Positions 1-7,574 of a stretch of 32,846 nt of DNA are shown piece by piece. The notes under the pieces are model-generated. The model had not been told where the DNA came from, did no database searches, and saw only the letters and a program-made list of their open reading frames with translations. Source of the DNA: Saprospiraceae bacterium (GTDB lineage Bacteria; Bacteroidota; Bacteroidia; Chitinophagales; Saprospiraceae). The stretch covers positions 1 to 32,846 of the forward strand of contig JANQFJ010000220.1 in the NCBI GenBank assembly GCA_028277915.1, written 5' to 3'. The translations under genes were made by a program, and so were the position numbers. Each line of letters starts with the position of its first letter. Position 1 is the stretch's first letter.

Positions 1-187
1 TTGTTGCTCCGCCTGTTCCGCCTCCACCCATTACGTGAATTTTTCCATTGACAACCGCAACGACGGGAAAAGTAAAACTCTCAGGAACGGCAGCCAAAGT
101 ATCCCAATTTTGATTGAAAACAGGAGTGACTATTGCAATTAGAAAAACCGGAATTAAAAAAATAATTTTGGGAGTAGAAGGTTTCAT
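1..187 (-). CDS. N-terminus of a secreted kelch-repeat-like protein (partial)
   Basis: Only the first 62 codons are in the window; the gene continues off the left edge. Translation on the minus strand from ATG at 187 gives a hydrophobic leader (residues about 8-24, rich in I, L, F and V) that looks like a Sec signal peptide. A stretch with VVNGKIHVMGGGG follows, which resembles the strand-turn of a kelch/galactose-oxidase beta-propeller blade (NGKIYVIGG in the family). It is therefore probably an exported beta-propeller protein. Two terminators separate it from the M56 gene upstream, so it is probably transcribed on its own. No clear promoter was found. The kelch call rests on one blade motif. 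Confidence 0.55.
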   Translation of the reverse strand, partial: MKPSTPKIIFLIPVFLIAIVTPVFNQNWDTLAAVPESFTFPVVAVVNGKIHVMGGGGTGGAT

Positions 188-247
188 TTGATCTTAATTT
201 TTCATGGTCGAAAACATATAGTTTGAAATGGATTGACATTAAAAATA

Positions 248-280
248 CAAAAAAGTACGCTTGGTTTTGACGACCAAGCG
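248..280 (-). terminator. Rho-independent terminator, second of two in tandem
   Basis: On the minus strand an 8-bp perfect stem (CGCTTGGT / ACCAAGCG, 258-280) with a 7-nt loop is followed by TACTTTTTT. It lies between the M56 stop and the kelch-like gene, so it insulates the latter. The sequence leading into it (GGATGTTCGCTTGG) repeats the start of the first terminator. Confidence 0.75.
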
Positions 281-353
281 AACATCCTTTCAAAAATAAC
301 AGTGGTTACGATTTTATTTTTTAAACTTACTCTTAATCAAAATTCACTGATTT

Positions 354-401
354 AAAAAAATGCAGATGCCCGTTCAATTTCATAAAACCAAACGAACATC
401 C
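354..401 (-). terminator. Rho-independent terminator of the BlaI-M56 operon
   Basis: On the minus strand GGATGTTCGTT (401-391) can pair with AACGGGCATCT (374-364), a stem of about 11 bp with three G-T pairs. The loop is 16 nt, and the stem is followed by GCATTTTTTT. It begins 26 bp after the M56 stop codon, the expected place for the end of the operon transcript. Confidence 0.75.
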
Positions 402-426
402 TTTTTAAAAAACAACTCACATGCGC

Positions 427-3240
427 TTATTTGTGTTCGTGGTGACCATGGATCTTAAGGGCAATATAATCTTCGAGCGTAAGTCCTTTTTTTCCGGATG
501 CCTGTACTTTTTTAATATAATCTGCATCCACATCATGGATTTTGCAACTAACCAATTGTTCCATTGAAGCATCCTTAAAGCCCAGTTGATGCAAAGAACG
601 AATAAACTTCGCATCCACATCGTGGATGTGTGCGTGTATGATTTCTTCATTGCTCAAATTCTTGAAACCGAGATTTTTCAGCTCCTGAATACTTTTAGCA
701 TCCACATCATGGATAGCGAATTGAACCACTTCATCCATAGACATTTCACTCAATCCTGCGGCTTTTAATTCTTCCAAATATTTTGGCGTCACATCATGAA
801 TGTTGGCATGAACAATATCTTCTGGAGTCATATCCCGAAAGCCGAGACTTTGTAACGCTTTTACATCTTCAGCTTCTACATCGTGGATGGCAAAATGAGT
901 GATTTCTTCCATAGAAAGGTTTGACAAACCAACAGCTTCAAAAGATTTCAGATATTCAGCAGTCACATCGTGAATATTGGCATGAACAATATCTTCTGGA
1001 GTCATATCCCTAAAGCCGAGACTTTGTAACGCTTTTACATCTTTTGCTTTTACATCATGAATGGCAAATTGGGTGATTTCTTCCATAGAAAGGTTTGACA
1101 AACCAACAGCTTCAAAAGATTTCAGATATTCAGCGGTCACATCATGAATATTGGCATGAACAATATCTTCCGGAGTCATATCCCGAAAGCCTAAACTTTT
1201 TAATGCTTTTACATCTTCAGCTTCTACATCATGAATGGCAAATTGGGTAATCTCCTCCAAAGACATATTTGACAAACCAACAGCTTCAAAAGATTTTAAA
1301 TATTCCGGCGTTACATCATGAATATTTGCATGGACAATATCTTCGGTCGTCATATCCCGGAAGCCTAGGTTTTTCAAAGCTTGGATATCTTCTGCCTGAA
1401 TATCGTGAATGGCAAATTGGATCATTTCTTCCATATTCAAATCGTCCAAACCAACTCCCTTCAGCGATCGAAAATAATTCGGTGTTACATCATGAATACT
1501 TGCCTGGACGATATCTTCGATAGTCATATTTTTGAAACCCATCCCGCGAAGCTCTCTGATATAATCCATGTTTACATCATGAATGTACAGGGATATCAAG
1601 TCATCCAATGAGACTTTGGAATACCCCATGGCATTCAAATCTTTATTGGTTTTTTTGATAAAATCCAATGATGGTCCCATGTGAGCCAGATGTTTCAAAT
1701 CATCATTGTCTATTTTGAATCCCATGCTTTTCAGCTCTGATAAATATTTTTTGCTGATATCAGACAGGGCTAGATGGAACATCATTTCCTCAGAAATGTC
1801 GCTAAAACCTTGTCCTTCGAGATAGGTTCTGAAAGAAGTATTTTCTTCAAAAGTATAAGTGCCGATGCCTTCATTATTTTCAAACCGACCATTAAATTTC
1901 AAGATTCCGGCTTCACGTTTCATTTCAAAATTTGCAGCGGAACCTATAGGAATATTACTAAAATCTTCCTTGTTGAAGCATTCCGATCTTCTCCAATTAT
2001 GCCACTTGGATTCTTTTGCATCTTTAAACGAAAGACAAACTTTGTTGCTCTGAATGGTTCCAGTCCATTTTCCAGATAGGCTCAATTCGGCCATTGTAGT
2101 GGTGGCCAATTCAATCGTTGGTTCGGTATTGACTGGTTCTGATATCTGTTTTTCAATTGAAGTTGTTGTAGGATTCGTAATTGTAGCTTCGGATGTCTTT
2201 TCAATAGATTGATCCAGCTTTTGCTCTAATCGATCATTATGCATTGCGTCCATTTCTTTTGCAACAGTTTTTACTGCATTTAGGCAAACGATGGATAATC
2301 CTAGAAGGGGAAAAAGGAACAAATATTTCCATCCAGAGCTGATCGAAGATTTTTTTGTATTCATCATGCTGATTCGTTTTTTAAGGAAAGATTGATTGTA
2401 ATTGGTGGTTAAATTTAAAGGCAGATCGGGAACTGTAATTTTTAACAAATTCATCTGGTAGGATTGCCGATCAGTGCCTTTTGTCAGCATTTTATAGTCA
2501 GTCAAATATTCCAAATTATTCTCCACTGCCTTTCGGTAAAACCATGCAAAAGGGTTGAACCATTGCATGATCACCAGTAGTTCCGCTAAGATAATATCAA
2601 AAGTATGTCGCTCCGAAATGTGGATTTTTTCATGCTGAAGAATTTGATCATAAGTATCCCAATCGTATTTCGAAGGATTCATGAAGATTCGGTTCCAAAA
2701 CGAAAACGGTGCTTTGTCTTTATTCATTTCGACGATCTTGAATCGCCCGTCCCGAATGGTCGGTAGCGTTAGCATTTTGTAGAAAAGTAGGACAAGCTGC
2801 ATCAAAAAATTCAGGGCAAAGACCGTCATGCCAGCGAAATAAGTGTACATCAAAATTTCTGACCATGACATTTCGTTCCATGAATTTTCATTAGATGCTG
2901 GTAGAACAACAGCAACATCTTCTGTGGAATGCGCGCACTCGTGCATTGTCCCGTGATTATGATCATGCAAGTGCTGATGATCAGGTTTTTCTTTTGATTG
3001 TTCAAAATTGGCAACAGCAGGTTTTTCTTTTTTAATTTCATGCTGGTTGATCGTCGCCTCAACTGTGCGTAATGACCATTCCTGAGGTATTTCAAAAAAT
3101 GGAAGTACAAAAGCCAACATGGCACAGCCCAACAAAACCCAACGATTCAATTGAAAAAAAGTCTCACCTTCCAAAAAAAGTTTGTAAAAAATATACGAAC
3201 AAGCTACCAAAATCGAAATGTGTAAAATGTAAGGTATCAT
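427..3240 (-). CDS. BlaR1/MecR1-like M56 membrane metallopeptidase with a C-terminal array of 29-residue repeats
   Basis: 937 aa. Likely membrane segments lie at residues 2-20, 33-50, 131-155 and 304-322. Between the third and fourth is the M56 zinc site H203-E-K-I-H207, followed by WFNPFAWFYRKA and the downstream acidic motif NLEYLTD (243-249). In BlaR1 this loop is cytoplasmic and inactivates the BlaI repressor, and the region after the fourth helix is an external sensor. Here that region has no penicillin-binding domain. It has a beta-rich stretch (about 387-480, GKWTGTI...) and then fourteen units ending in IHD or IHG from I553 to I930, exactly 29 residues apart. A His-rich loop (87-104) sits between helices 2 and 3, and the protein ends IHGHHEHK. 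The start overlaps the repressor stop (ATGA). Probable role: ligand- or metal-responsive antirepressor; the signal is unknown. Similar repeats occur in other Bacteroidota M56 proteins as far as I recall. Confidence 0.85.
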   Translation of the reverse strand: MIPYILHISILVACSYIFYKLFLEGETFFQLNRWVLLGCAMLAFVLPFFEIPQEWSLRTVEATINQHEIKKEKPAVANFEQSKEKPDHQHLHDHNHGTMHECAHSTEDVAVVLPASNENSWNEMSWSEILMYTYFAGMTVFALNFLMQLVLLFYKMLTLPTIRDGRFKIVEMNKDKAPFSFWNRIFMNPSKYDWDTYDQILQHEKIHISERHTFDIILAELLVIMQWFNPFAWFYRKAVENNLEYLTDYKMLTKGTDRQSYQMNLLKITVPDLPLNLTTNYNQSFLKKRISMMNTKKSSISSGWKYLFLFPLLGLSIVCLNAVKTVAKEMDAMHNDRLEQKLDQSIEKTSEATITNPTTTSIEKQISEPVNTEPTIELATTTMAELSLSGKWTGTIQSNKVCLSFKDAKESKWHNWRRSECFNKEDFSNIPIGSAANFEMKREAGILKFNGRFENNEGIGTYTFEENTSFRTYLEGQGFSDISEEMMFHLALSDISKKYLSELKSMGFKIDNDDLKHLAHMGPSLDFIKKTNKDLNAMGYSKVSLDDLISLYIHDVNMDYIRELRGMGFKNMTIEDIVQASIHDVTPNYFRSLKGVGLDDLNMEEMIQFAIHDIQAEDIQALKNLGFRDMTTEDIVHANIHDVTPEYLKSFEAVGLSNMSLEEITQFAIHDVEAEDVKALKSLGFRDMTPEDIVHANIHDVTAEYLKSFEAVGLSNLSMEEITQFAIHDVKAKDVKALQSLGFRDMTPEDIVHANIHDVTAEYLKSFEAVGLSNLSMEEITHFAIHDVEAEDVKALQSLGFRDMTPEDIVHANIHDVTPKYLEELKAAGLSEMSMDEVVQFAIHDVDAKSIQELKNLGFKNLSNEEIIHAHIHDVDAKFIRSLHQLGFKDASMEQLVSCKIHDVDADYIKKVQASGKKGLTLEDYIALKIHGHHEHK
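430..1584 (-). repeat. In-frame tandem repeat: 87-bp (29-aa) units, organised as 174-bp doublets
   Basis: The 3' part of the M56 gene encodes fourteen 29-aa units with no insertion or deletion between the first and last IH motif (13 x 29 = 377 residues). At the DNA level the period is 174 bp: matching positions fall at 821, 995, 1169 and 1343. Units 821-994 and 995-1168 differ at about ten positions by eye. The two halves of each doublet differ in consensus (NIHDVTAEYLKSFEAVG against AIHDVEAEDVKALKSLG), so recent duplication worked on pairs. Confidence 0.9.
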
Positions 3241-3599
3241 TGTTTTTTGTTTTTAATCATTTGGATAATCTCATTCAACTCCTTTTCGCTGATCTTCTCT
3301 TCCTTTGCAAAATAAGCCACCATTTTGCTGTACGAATCGTCAAAATAATTCTTAAGCACATCGCCAATGGCGCTTTTTTGATAATCTTCTTTTGAAATGA
3401 CAGGATAGTATTGATGGATATTTCCAAAGGACTCATGAGCGATAAATCCTTTCTTTTCAAGGATCCGTACGATGGTGGAAACGGTGTTGTAATGTGGCTG
3501 GGGATTTGGAAATTCTTTAATGATGTCTTTCACGAAAGCTTTTTCCAATTGCCACAAAACCTGCATGATCTGTTCTTCACGTTTAGCTAATTTTTGCAT
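3237..3599 (-). CDS. BlaI/MecI/CopY-family transcriptional repressor
   Basis: 120 aa, the usual length for the family. The N-terminal winged helix-turn-helix includes LAKREEQIMQVLWQLEKAFVKD and the recognition region HYNTVSTIVRILEKKGF; the C-terminal part (about 80-120) is the dimerisation helix region. BlaI-type repressors bind short palindromes as dimers and are inactivated by the partner M56 peptidase. The partner gene starts inside this gene's stop codon (4-bp ATGA overlap), so the two are translationally coupled. Three palindromes directly upstream are the likely autoregulatory operators. The regulated signal is not evident; beta-lactam, copper or another envelope stress are all possible. 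Confidence 0.93.
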   Translation of the reverse strand: MQKLAKREEQIMQVLWQLEKAFVKDIIKEFPNPQPHYNTVSTIVRILEKKGFIAHESFGNIHQYYPVISKEDYQKSAIGDVLKNYFDDSYSKMVAYFAKEEKISEKELNEIIQMIKNKKQ

Positions 3600-3627
3600 A
3601 AAAATGGTTTATGATGAAAATAGGATT

Positions 3628-3691
3628 CAAACCTACAACTAAAATTTTAGTTTATCAACTAATTGATTAGTTTTTCTACTAAAAAATTAGT
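3628..3691 (-). promoter_or_regulatory. Promoter of the BlaI-M56 operon with three regularly spaced operators
   Basis: The -7 element TAGGTTTG (3635-3628 on the minus strand) is preceded by TTG (3658-3656) at 20-nt spacing, matching the Bacteroidota consensus. Three ACTAA-N4-TTAGT palindromes start at 3638, 3658 and 3678, exactly 20 bp apart (centres AATT, TTGA, AAAA). The first fills the spacer, the second covers the -33 element and the third lies just upstream. A lone TTAGT half-site occurs at 3738-3742. This arrangement fits cooperative repression by BlaI dimers; that BlaI is the binder is inferred from position. Confidence 0.8.
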
Positions 3692-3851
3692 TTTCTAGAC
3701 AAAAGACATCAACAAATCTTTTGGGTTGCGCCAAAAATTAGTTAGCTTTAAAAAATACGCTTCAATTAATCAAAGCTGGAAATACTAATGATTGGCTTCC
3801 AACTTTTGGATGTATATTATTCATTGAAATTTCACTTTTAAATACCCACAA

Positions 3852-4763
3852 ATGTCTACATTCGATTTTAACAAAGTCCCCTCTCAGAAAGGAAGAATAG
3901 CAGTTGTTACTGGCTCCAATATTGGCTTAGGCTATGAAACTGCACTGGCGTTGGCTAAAAAAGATGCGAAAGTGATTTTAGCCTGCCGCAACTTGGAAAA
4001 AGCAAATAATGCTATTGAAAAAATCAAAATCCAAGCTCCCAAAGCTGATTTGGAAGCTATCCAAATTGACCTAAGCAAACTAAATTCGGTAGATGATTTT
4101 GCGGAGAACTACTTAAAGAGATTTGATCAATTAGATCTTTTAATCAACAATGCAGGTGTAATGATGCCTCCCTTCACTCTTACTGATGATGGATTTGAAT
4201 TGCAACTGGCCGCCAATCATTTGGGACACTTCAAATTGACAGGTCTATTACTAGATACTATCGAAAAAACATCAAATTCCCGAATTATCTCTTTGAGTTC
4301 TAATGCACATAAATCAGGAAAAATCAATTTTGATGATTTACAAAGTAAAAACAATTATTCAGCACTGGCAGCTTATAGTCAAAGCAAACTGGCTTGTCTT
4401 ATGTATGCCTACGAAATGCAACGGAGACTTAAAAGAGCAAACTATCAAACGATTTCCACAGCAGCTCATCCAGGCGTTTCAATGACTAATTTAGTCCAGC
4501 ATGTTCCATTGTGGATGAAAATCGTGTTCGCTCCTTTTATTCCATTTGTCACTCACTCACCAGCTGAAGGAGCAAAACCAACCCTTTATGCAGCCCTTGG
4601 TAATGATGTAAATGGTGGAGATTATTTTGGCCCAACTGGTTTTAATGAAATGAAAGGAAAGGCAGGGAAAATCCTTTCAAAACCTCATTCACACGACGAA
4701 GATGTGGCAAAAAAACTTTGGGAGGTATCAGAAGATTTAACTAGAACAAAATACCTGTCTTAA
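3852..4763 (+). CDS. Short-chain dehydrogenase/reductase, retinol dehydrogenase-like
   Basis: 303 aa. Rossmann nucleotide-binding motif TGSNIGLG (20-27), NNAG (99-102), and the catalytic pair Y175-x3-K179 (YSQSK) with preceding serines at 148-150. The AANHLGHF segment and the length of about 300 aa place it with the retinol dehydrogenase/protochlorophyllide reductase-like group of classical SDRs. It is a soluble NAD(P)-dependent oxidoreductase; the substrate cannot be told. It is transcribed away from the BlaI operon across a 252-bp gap, so the operators there might also influence it, although they lie about 160 bp upstream. It converges on the next gene with only 12 bp between stops. Confidence 0.88.
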   Translation: MSTFDFNKVPSQKGRIAVVTGSNIGLGYETALALAKKDAKVILACRNLEKANNAIEKIKIQAPKADLEAIQIDLSKLNSVDDFAENYLKRFDQLDLLINNAGVMMPPFTLTDDGFELQLAANHLGHFKLTGLLLDTIEKTSNSRIISLSSNAHKSGKINFDDLQSKNNYSALAAYSQSKLACLMYAYEMQRRLKRANYQTISTAAHPGVSMTNLVQHVPLWMKIVFAPFIPFVTHSPAEGAKPTLYAALGNDVNGGDYFGPTGFNEMKGKAGKILSKPHSHDEDVAKKLWEVSEDLTRTKYLS

Positions 4764-4775
4764 CAAGTTGAAAAA

Positions 4776-7382
4776 TTAGTATAAAATAAATTTACCGATT
4801 TGTTTCTCTCCTCCAGTTGAAACTTCAATCAAATAAGTGCCTGGTGGATGCTGTGTCAAATCTAATTGATGGGATCTTGTTGTCGCTGATTCCTGGAGCA
4901 GTAATCTGCCATTGAGAGAGTAAATTTTTATTCGAAAAGGAGGAGTCCAATCATCTTTTATCCGTAGTCTTAACCAATCCTTACAAGGGTTTGGGTACAA
5001 AAACAATGCATTGATCTGGTGATCATCTTCAGTAAGATTGTCAATCCATTTGGCCAGAGAATCAACATACATCTGATCTACTAAATTTCGACCAATTGGT
5101 GGCATTCGATTATCTTCCGAACTACCATCCCGAATCCAGATTTCTGAAGCAGCGTGATCGCCAGGTTTTATGATCTGTCTATTGGGATCAGAAGCTGGAC
5201 TCTGAGTTGGAAAATTGATGCTATTTTGTAATTTCAAAGGAACAACAAATCGAAAATCAAGGCTTAATCCGGGGACACCTCCAAATCGATGACAGGAAGA
5301 ACAATTGGCATCGAGATAGGAACTAATCCGAAGTTCCAAGTCAACCGTTTCATCATCGATTGGAAAAGCTTTGGAGTAAGCATCCGGATTACCAATATTT
5401 TGTCGGAAAATCCCCAAAAGATTTAGGTATTCAAGTTGGTTCATACTTCTTCCAAGATCAGGATAATATAAATCCCCATTCAAATGATGGGTCTTAACAC
5501 CTAAAACATATTTTGCATTGTCTGTATGACAAGTCATGCATTTATTACGGCTGGGAAAATCCCACTTTTGAGTGAAAACAGTTTGAGTTCCGTTAGTTAT
5601 TTCAAACTCTTTTGAGCTGCCACCTCTCAATAATACAGCATCTGACCCATCGTCATTCCATTCGTAAGTCAAACCGTAACCGATTCCATCTTTTCCAATC
5701 ACAAAAAAGCGAGTTTCTAATGGTACAGATTCTCCTTCTATATCGGTTGTAATCGGCAATTCGAAATGTTTAATAAATACGGACCCTTCGGGAAAAGTCC
5801 ACTCTGCATTACTTTTAAAATCGATCCATTCATTTTCAGAATCAAATTCTCCATCATTAGGGATTGCAAGCCAACGTTTTTTTATGGCTCTGTCAGACCA
5901 AAGTGGTGTATTTACCTTATAGGGGATAATGCCGGAAACTGGGGTGAGTTCATCCAGGTCAGAAAATATTTCTAATTCTGATAAATTTGAAGGCGGATCA
6001 GGTACCACATCGTTTTGTTTCAGCTTCAGGATTTTTCCAGGTTCAGTAAAATCTTCACCTGTAATAGTCAGTAATATGTCTCCATTTGTCAACAGATGTA
6101 CACCAGTTATTCCAGGGGATTCGGGCCATTCTATAGACTGGCCCCCAAGACTTGAGAGAAGTATTTCAAATTCTATTCCTGCACCGCTACCGTCCGTAGT
6201 AATCGCCATCAGTTTGTCTTGTATATAGTCTGCAAAGAGGTATTTCTCATAAAGGCTTGGGAATACATCTCCCCAATAAATCCCTCCGCCAATGATACAG
6301 GATCCTAATGAACGGTCATATTCGTAATAAACTCCTTTTTCCTGGCCAATCAATGGATCTGGCTTTTGATGTTCCTCAGATTCCAATGTGCCTTCTAAAA
6401 AAGGCCATTGCAAGTTGTCACCCATTTCTACATGGCTTATTTCTTCTCGTTTGCCGGCACCTACATCAGATAGCCAAATTTTTTGGCTTATTGAATCAAA
6501 ATGCATAGAATATGGGCTTCGTATGCCAATGGCATAAAACTCTTCGAGCGTGGAAGAGTCTGGGTTTACCCATGGATTGTCGTTTGGGATGGAATATCCT
6601 TGGGTGTAGGTATCTCCCCAACCGCTGGGAGGTAAACCATTGGCCTGAGGTTGTCTTCTGATATGATGGCTCCGGCTAAGGTCATTGTCAACATCAATCC
6701 GAATAATTCCACTAAACAGGCCGCCGGAAATTTGTTGTGTTGAAATAGATTGAAAGTCTTCATGACCTTCATCACCTAATGAGAGGTATAAAAAACCGTC
6801 AGGTCCAAAAAACATTCCACCGCCATTGTGCCAGGTGCTTCGGTCATATTGCTGAATCAATATTTCTTCACTATCCGGATCAAAATTTTCAGAAATCGGA
6901 TCCCATGCAAATTTTGAAAGTCGATTGAATCCTTTTTCATGAAATTCATCAGGTTCAGGTTTTGTACGATAAAACAGAAAAATCAATTGTTTGTCGGGAG
7001 TATTAGGATTTCCAAATTCAGGATGCAAAACCATTCCTACTGTACCTGCTTCGCCTTTTTTGAAAGATCGGTCTTTAATATCGAGAATAAGTTCCTTAGT
7101 CTGGTCTTCCAAAGAAACTCGCCATACCTCGCCTAGTTTGCTAAGCACCAAGATGTCAGAGCTGCCCGGAAATTCCAAAATCCTCAGTGGAGATCCTATC
7201 CCAATATTTGGAAATGGATCATACAATGCCCATGAGCCACCAACACCCGGACTTGTTTCCGGGAAAACACCATTGAGGTATGGACCTATCGGCCCTGTAG
7301 GGGGTAAAGGAAGTATGATCAAAGAAGCTGTTATGATTCCAGCCAATAGGATAATAAACAGAGCTTTAACCGTCTTCAGCAT
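4776..7382 (-). CDS. Secreted PQQ-type sugar dehydrogenase fused to a diheme c-type cytochrome region and a T9SS sorting domain
   Basis: 868 aa. An N-terminal hydrophobic leader (about 5-25) is followed by a glucose/sorbosone dehydrogenase-like beta-propeller (about 45-460; motifs GTVGMVLHPEF, WHNGGGMFFGPDGFLYLSLGD, YAIGIRSPYSMHFD). Next comes a region resembling the SO2930-type diheme cytochrome family, with haem motifs C615-M-T-C-H619 and C694-S-S-C-H698. About the last 75 residues, starting near LFLYPNPCKDWLRL and ending GKFILY, are a type A T9SS C-terminal signal. It likely oxidises a sugar or alcohol at the cell surface and passes electrons to its haems. PQQ use is inferred from the propeller family. 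No PQQ synthesis genes or T9SS components are in the window. It stands alone on its strand, with a 192-bp gap upstream. Confidence 0.88.
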   Translation of the reverse strand: MLKTVKALFIILLAGIITASLIILPLPPTGPIGPYLNGVFPETSPGVGGSWALYDPFPNIGIGSPLRILEFPGSSDILVLSKLGEVWRVSLEDQTKELILDIKDRSFKKGEAGTVGMVLHPEFGNPNTPDKQLIFLFYRTKPEPDEFHEKGFNRLSKFAWDPISENFDPDSEEILIQQYDRSTWHNGGGMFFGPDGFLYLSLGDEGHEDFQSISTQQISGGLFSGIIRIDVDNDLSRSHHIRRQPQANGLPPSGWGDTYTQGYSIPNDNPWVNPDSSTLEEFYAIGIRSPYSMHFDSISQKIWLSDVGAGKREEISHVEMGDNLQWPFLEGTLESEEHQKPDPLIGQEKGVYYEYDRSLGSCIIGGGIYWGDVFPSLYEKYLFADYIQDKLMAITTDGSGAGIEFEILLSSLGGQSIEWPESPGITGVHLLTNGDILLTITGEDFTEPGKILKLKQNDVVPDPPSNLSELEIFSDLDELTPVSGIIPYKVNTPLWSDRAIKKRWLAIPNDGEFDSENEWIDFKSNAEWTFPEGSVFIKHFELPITTDIEGESVPLETRFFVIGKDGIGYGLTYEWNDDGSDAVLLRGGSSKEFEITNGTQTVFTQKWDFPSRNKCMTCHTDNAKYVLGVKTHHLNGDLYYPDLGRSMNQLEYLNLLGIFRQNIGNPDAYSKAFPIDDETVDLELRISSYLDANCSSCHRFGGVPGLSLDFRFVVPLKLQNSINFPTQSPASDPNRQIIKPGDHAASEIWIRDGSSEDNRMPPIGRNLVDQMYVDSLAKWIDNLTEDDHQINALFLYPNPCKDWLRLRIKDDWTPPFRIKIYSLNGRLLLQESATTRSHQLDLTQHPPGTYLIEVSTGGEKQIGKFILY

Positions 7383-7574
7383 ATATCAAATATTCACAAA
7401 TTCAATTACTCAATTTTAGATAAAAGAACAGGTTTAAGTTAATATGGGAAATGTAGTTTATCAGCAGCTTGAATATCCTAATTATTTATGAAGGATTCAA
7501 ACTGAAATTACAATGCTGACGTTTGTCCTACTATATTATTTGAAAGGTATTAAGAATGATATAATTGTTCAGTT

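Noticed and set aside
821..1516. Regular 174-bp DNA repeats that might suggest a CRISPR-like or mobile repeat array
   Set aside because: They are in frame inside one long gene and encode a 2 x 29-residue protein repeat; there are no spacers.
3615..3642. On the minus strand GTAGG-TTTGAAT-CCTAT looks like a tRNA T-arm
   Set aside because: No acceptor, D or anticodon arm can be formed from the surrounding bases, and the TAGGTTTG inside is better explained as the promoter -7 element.
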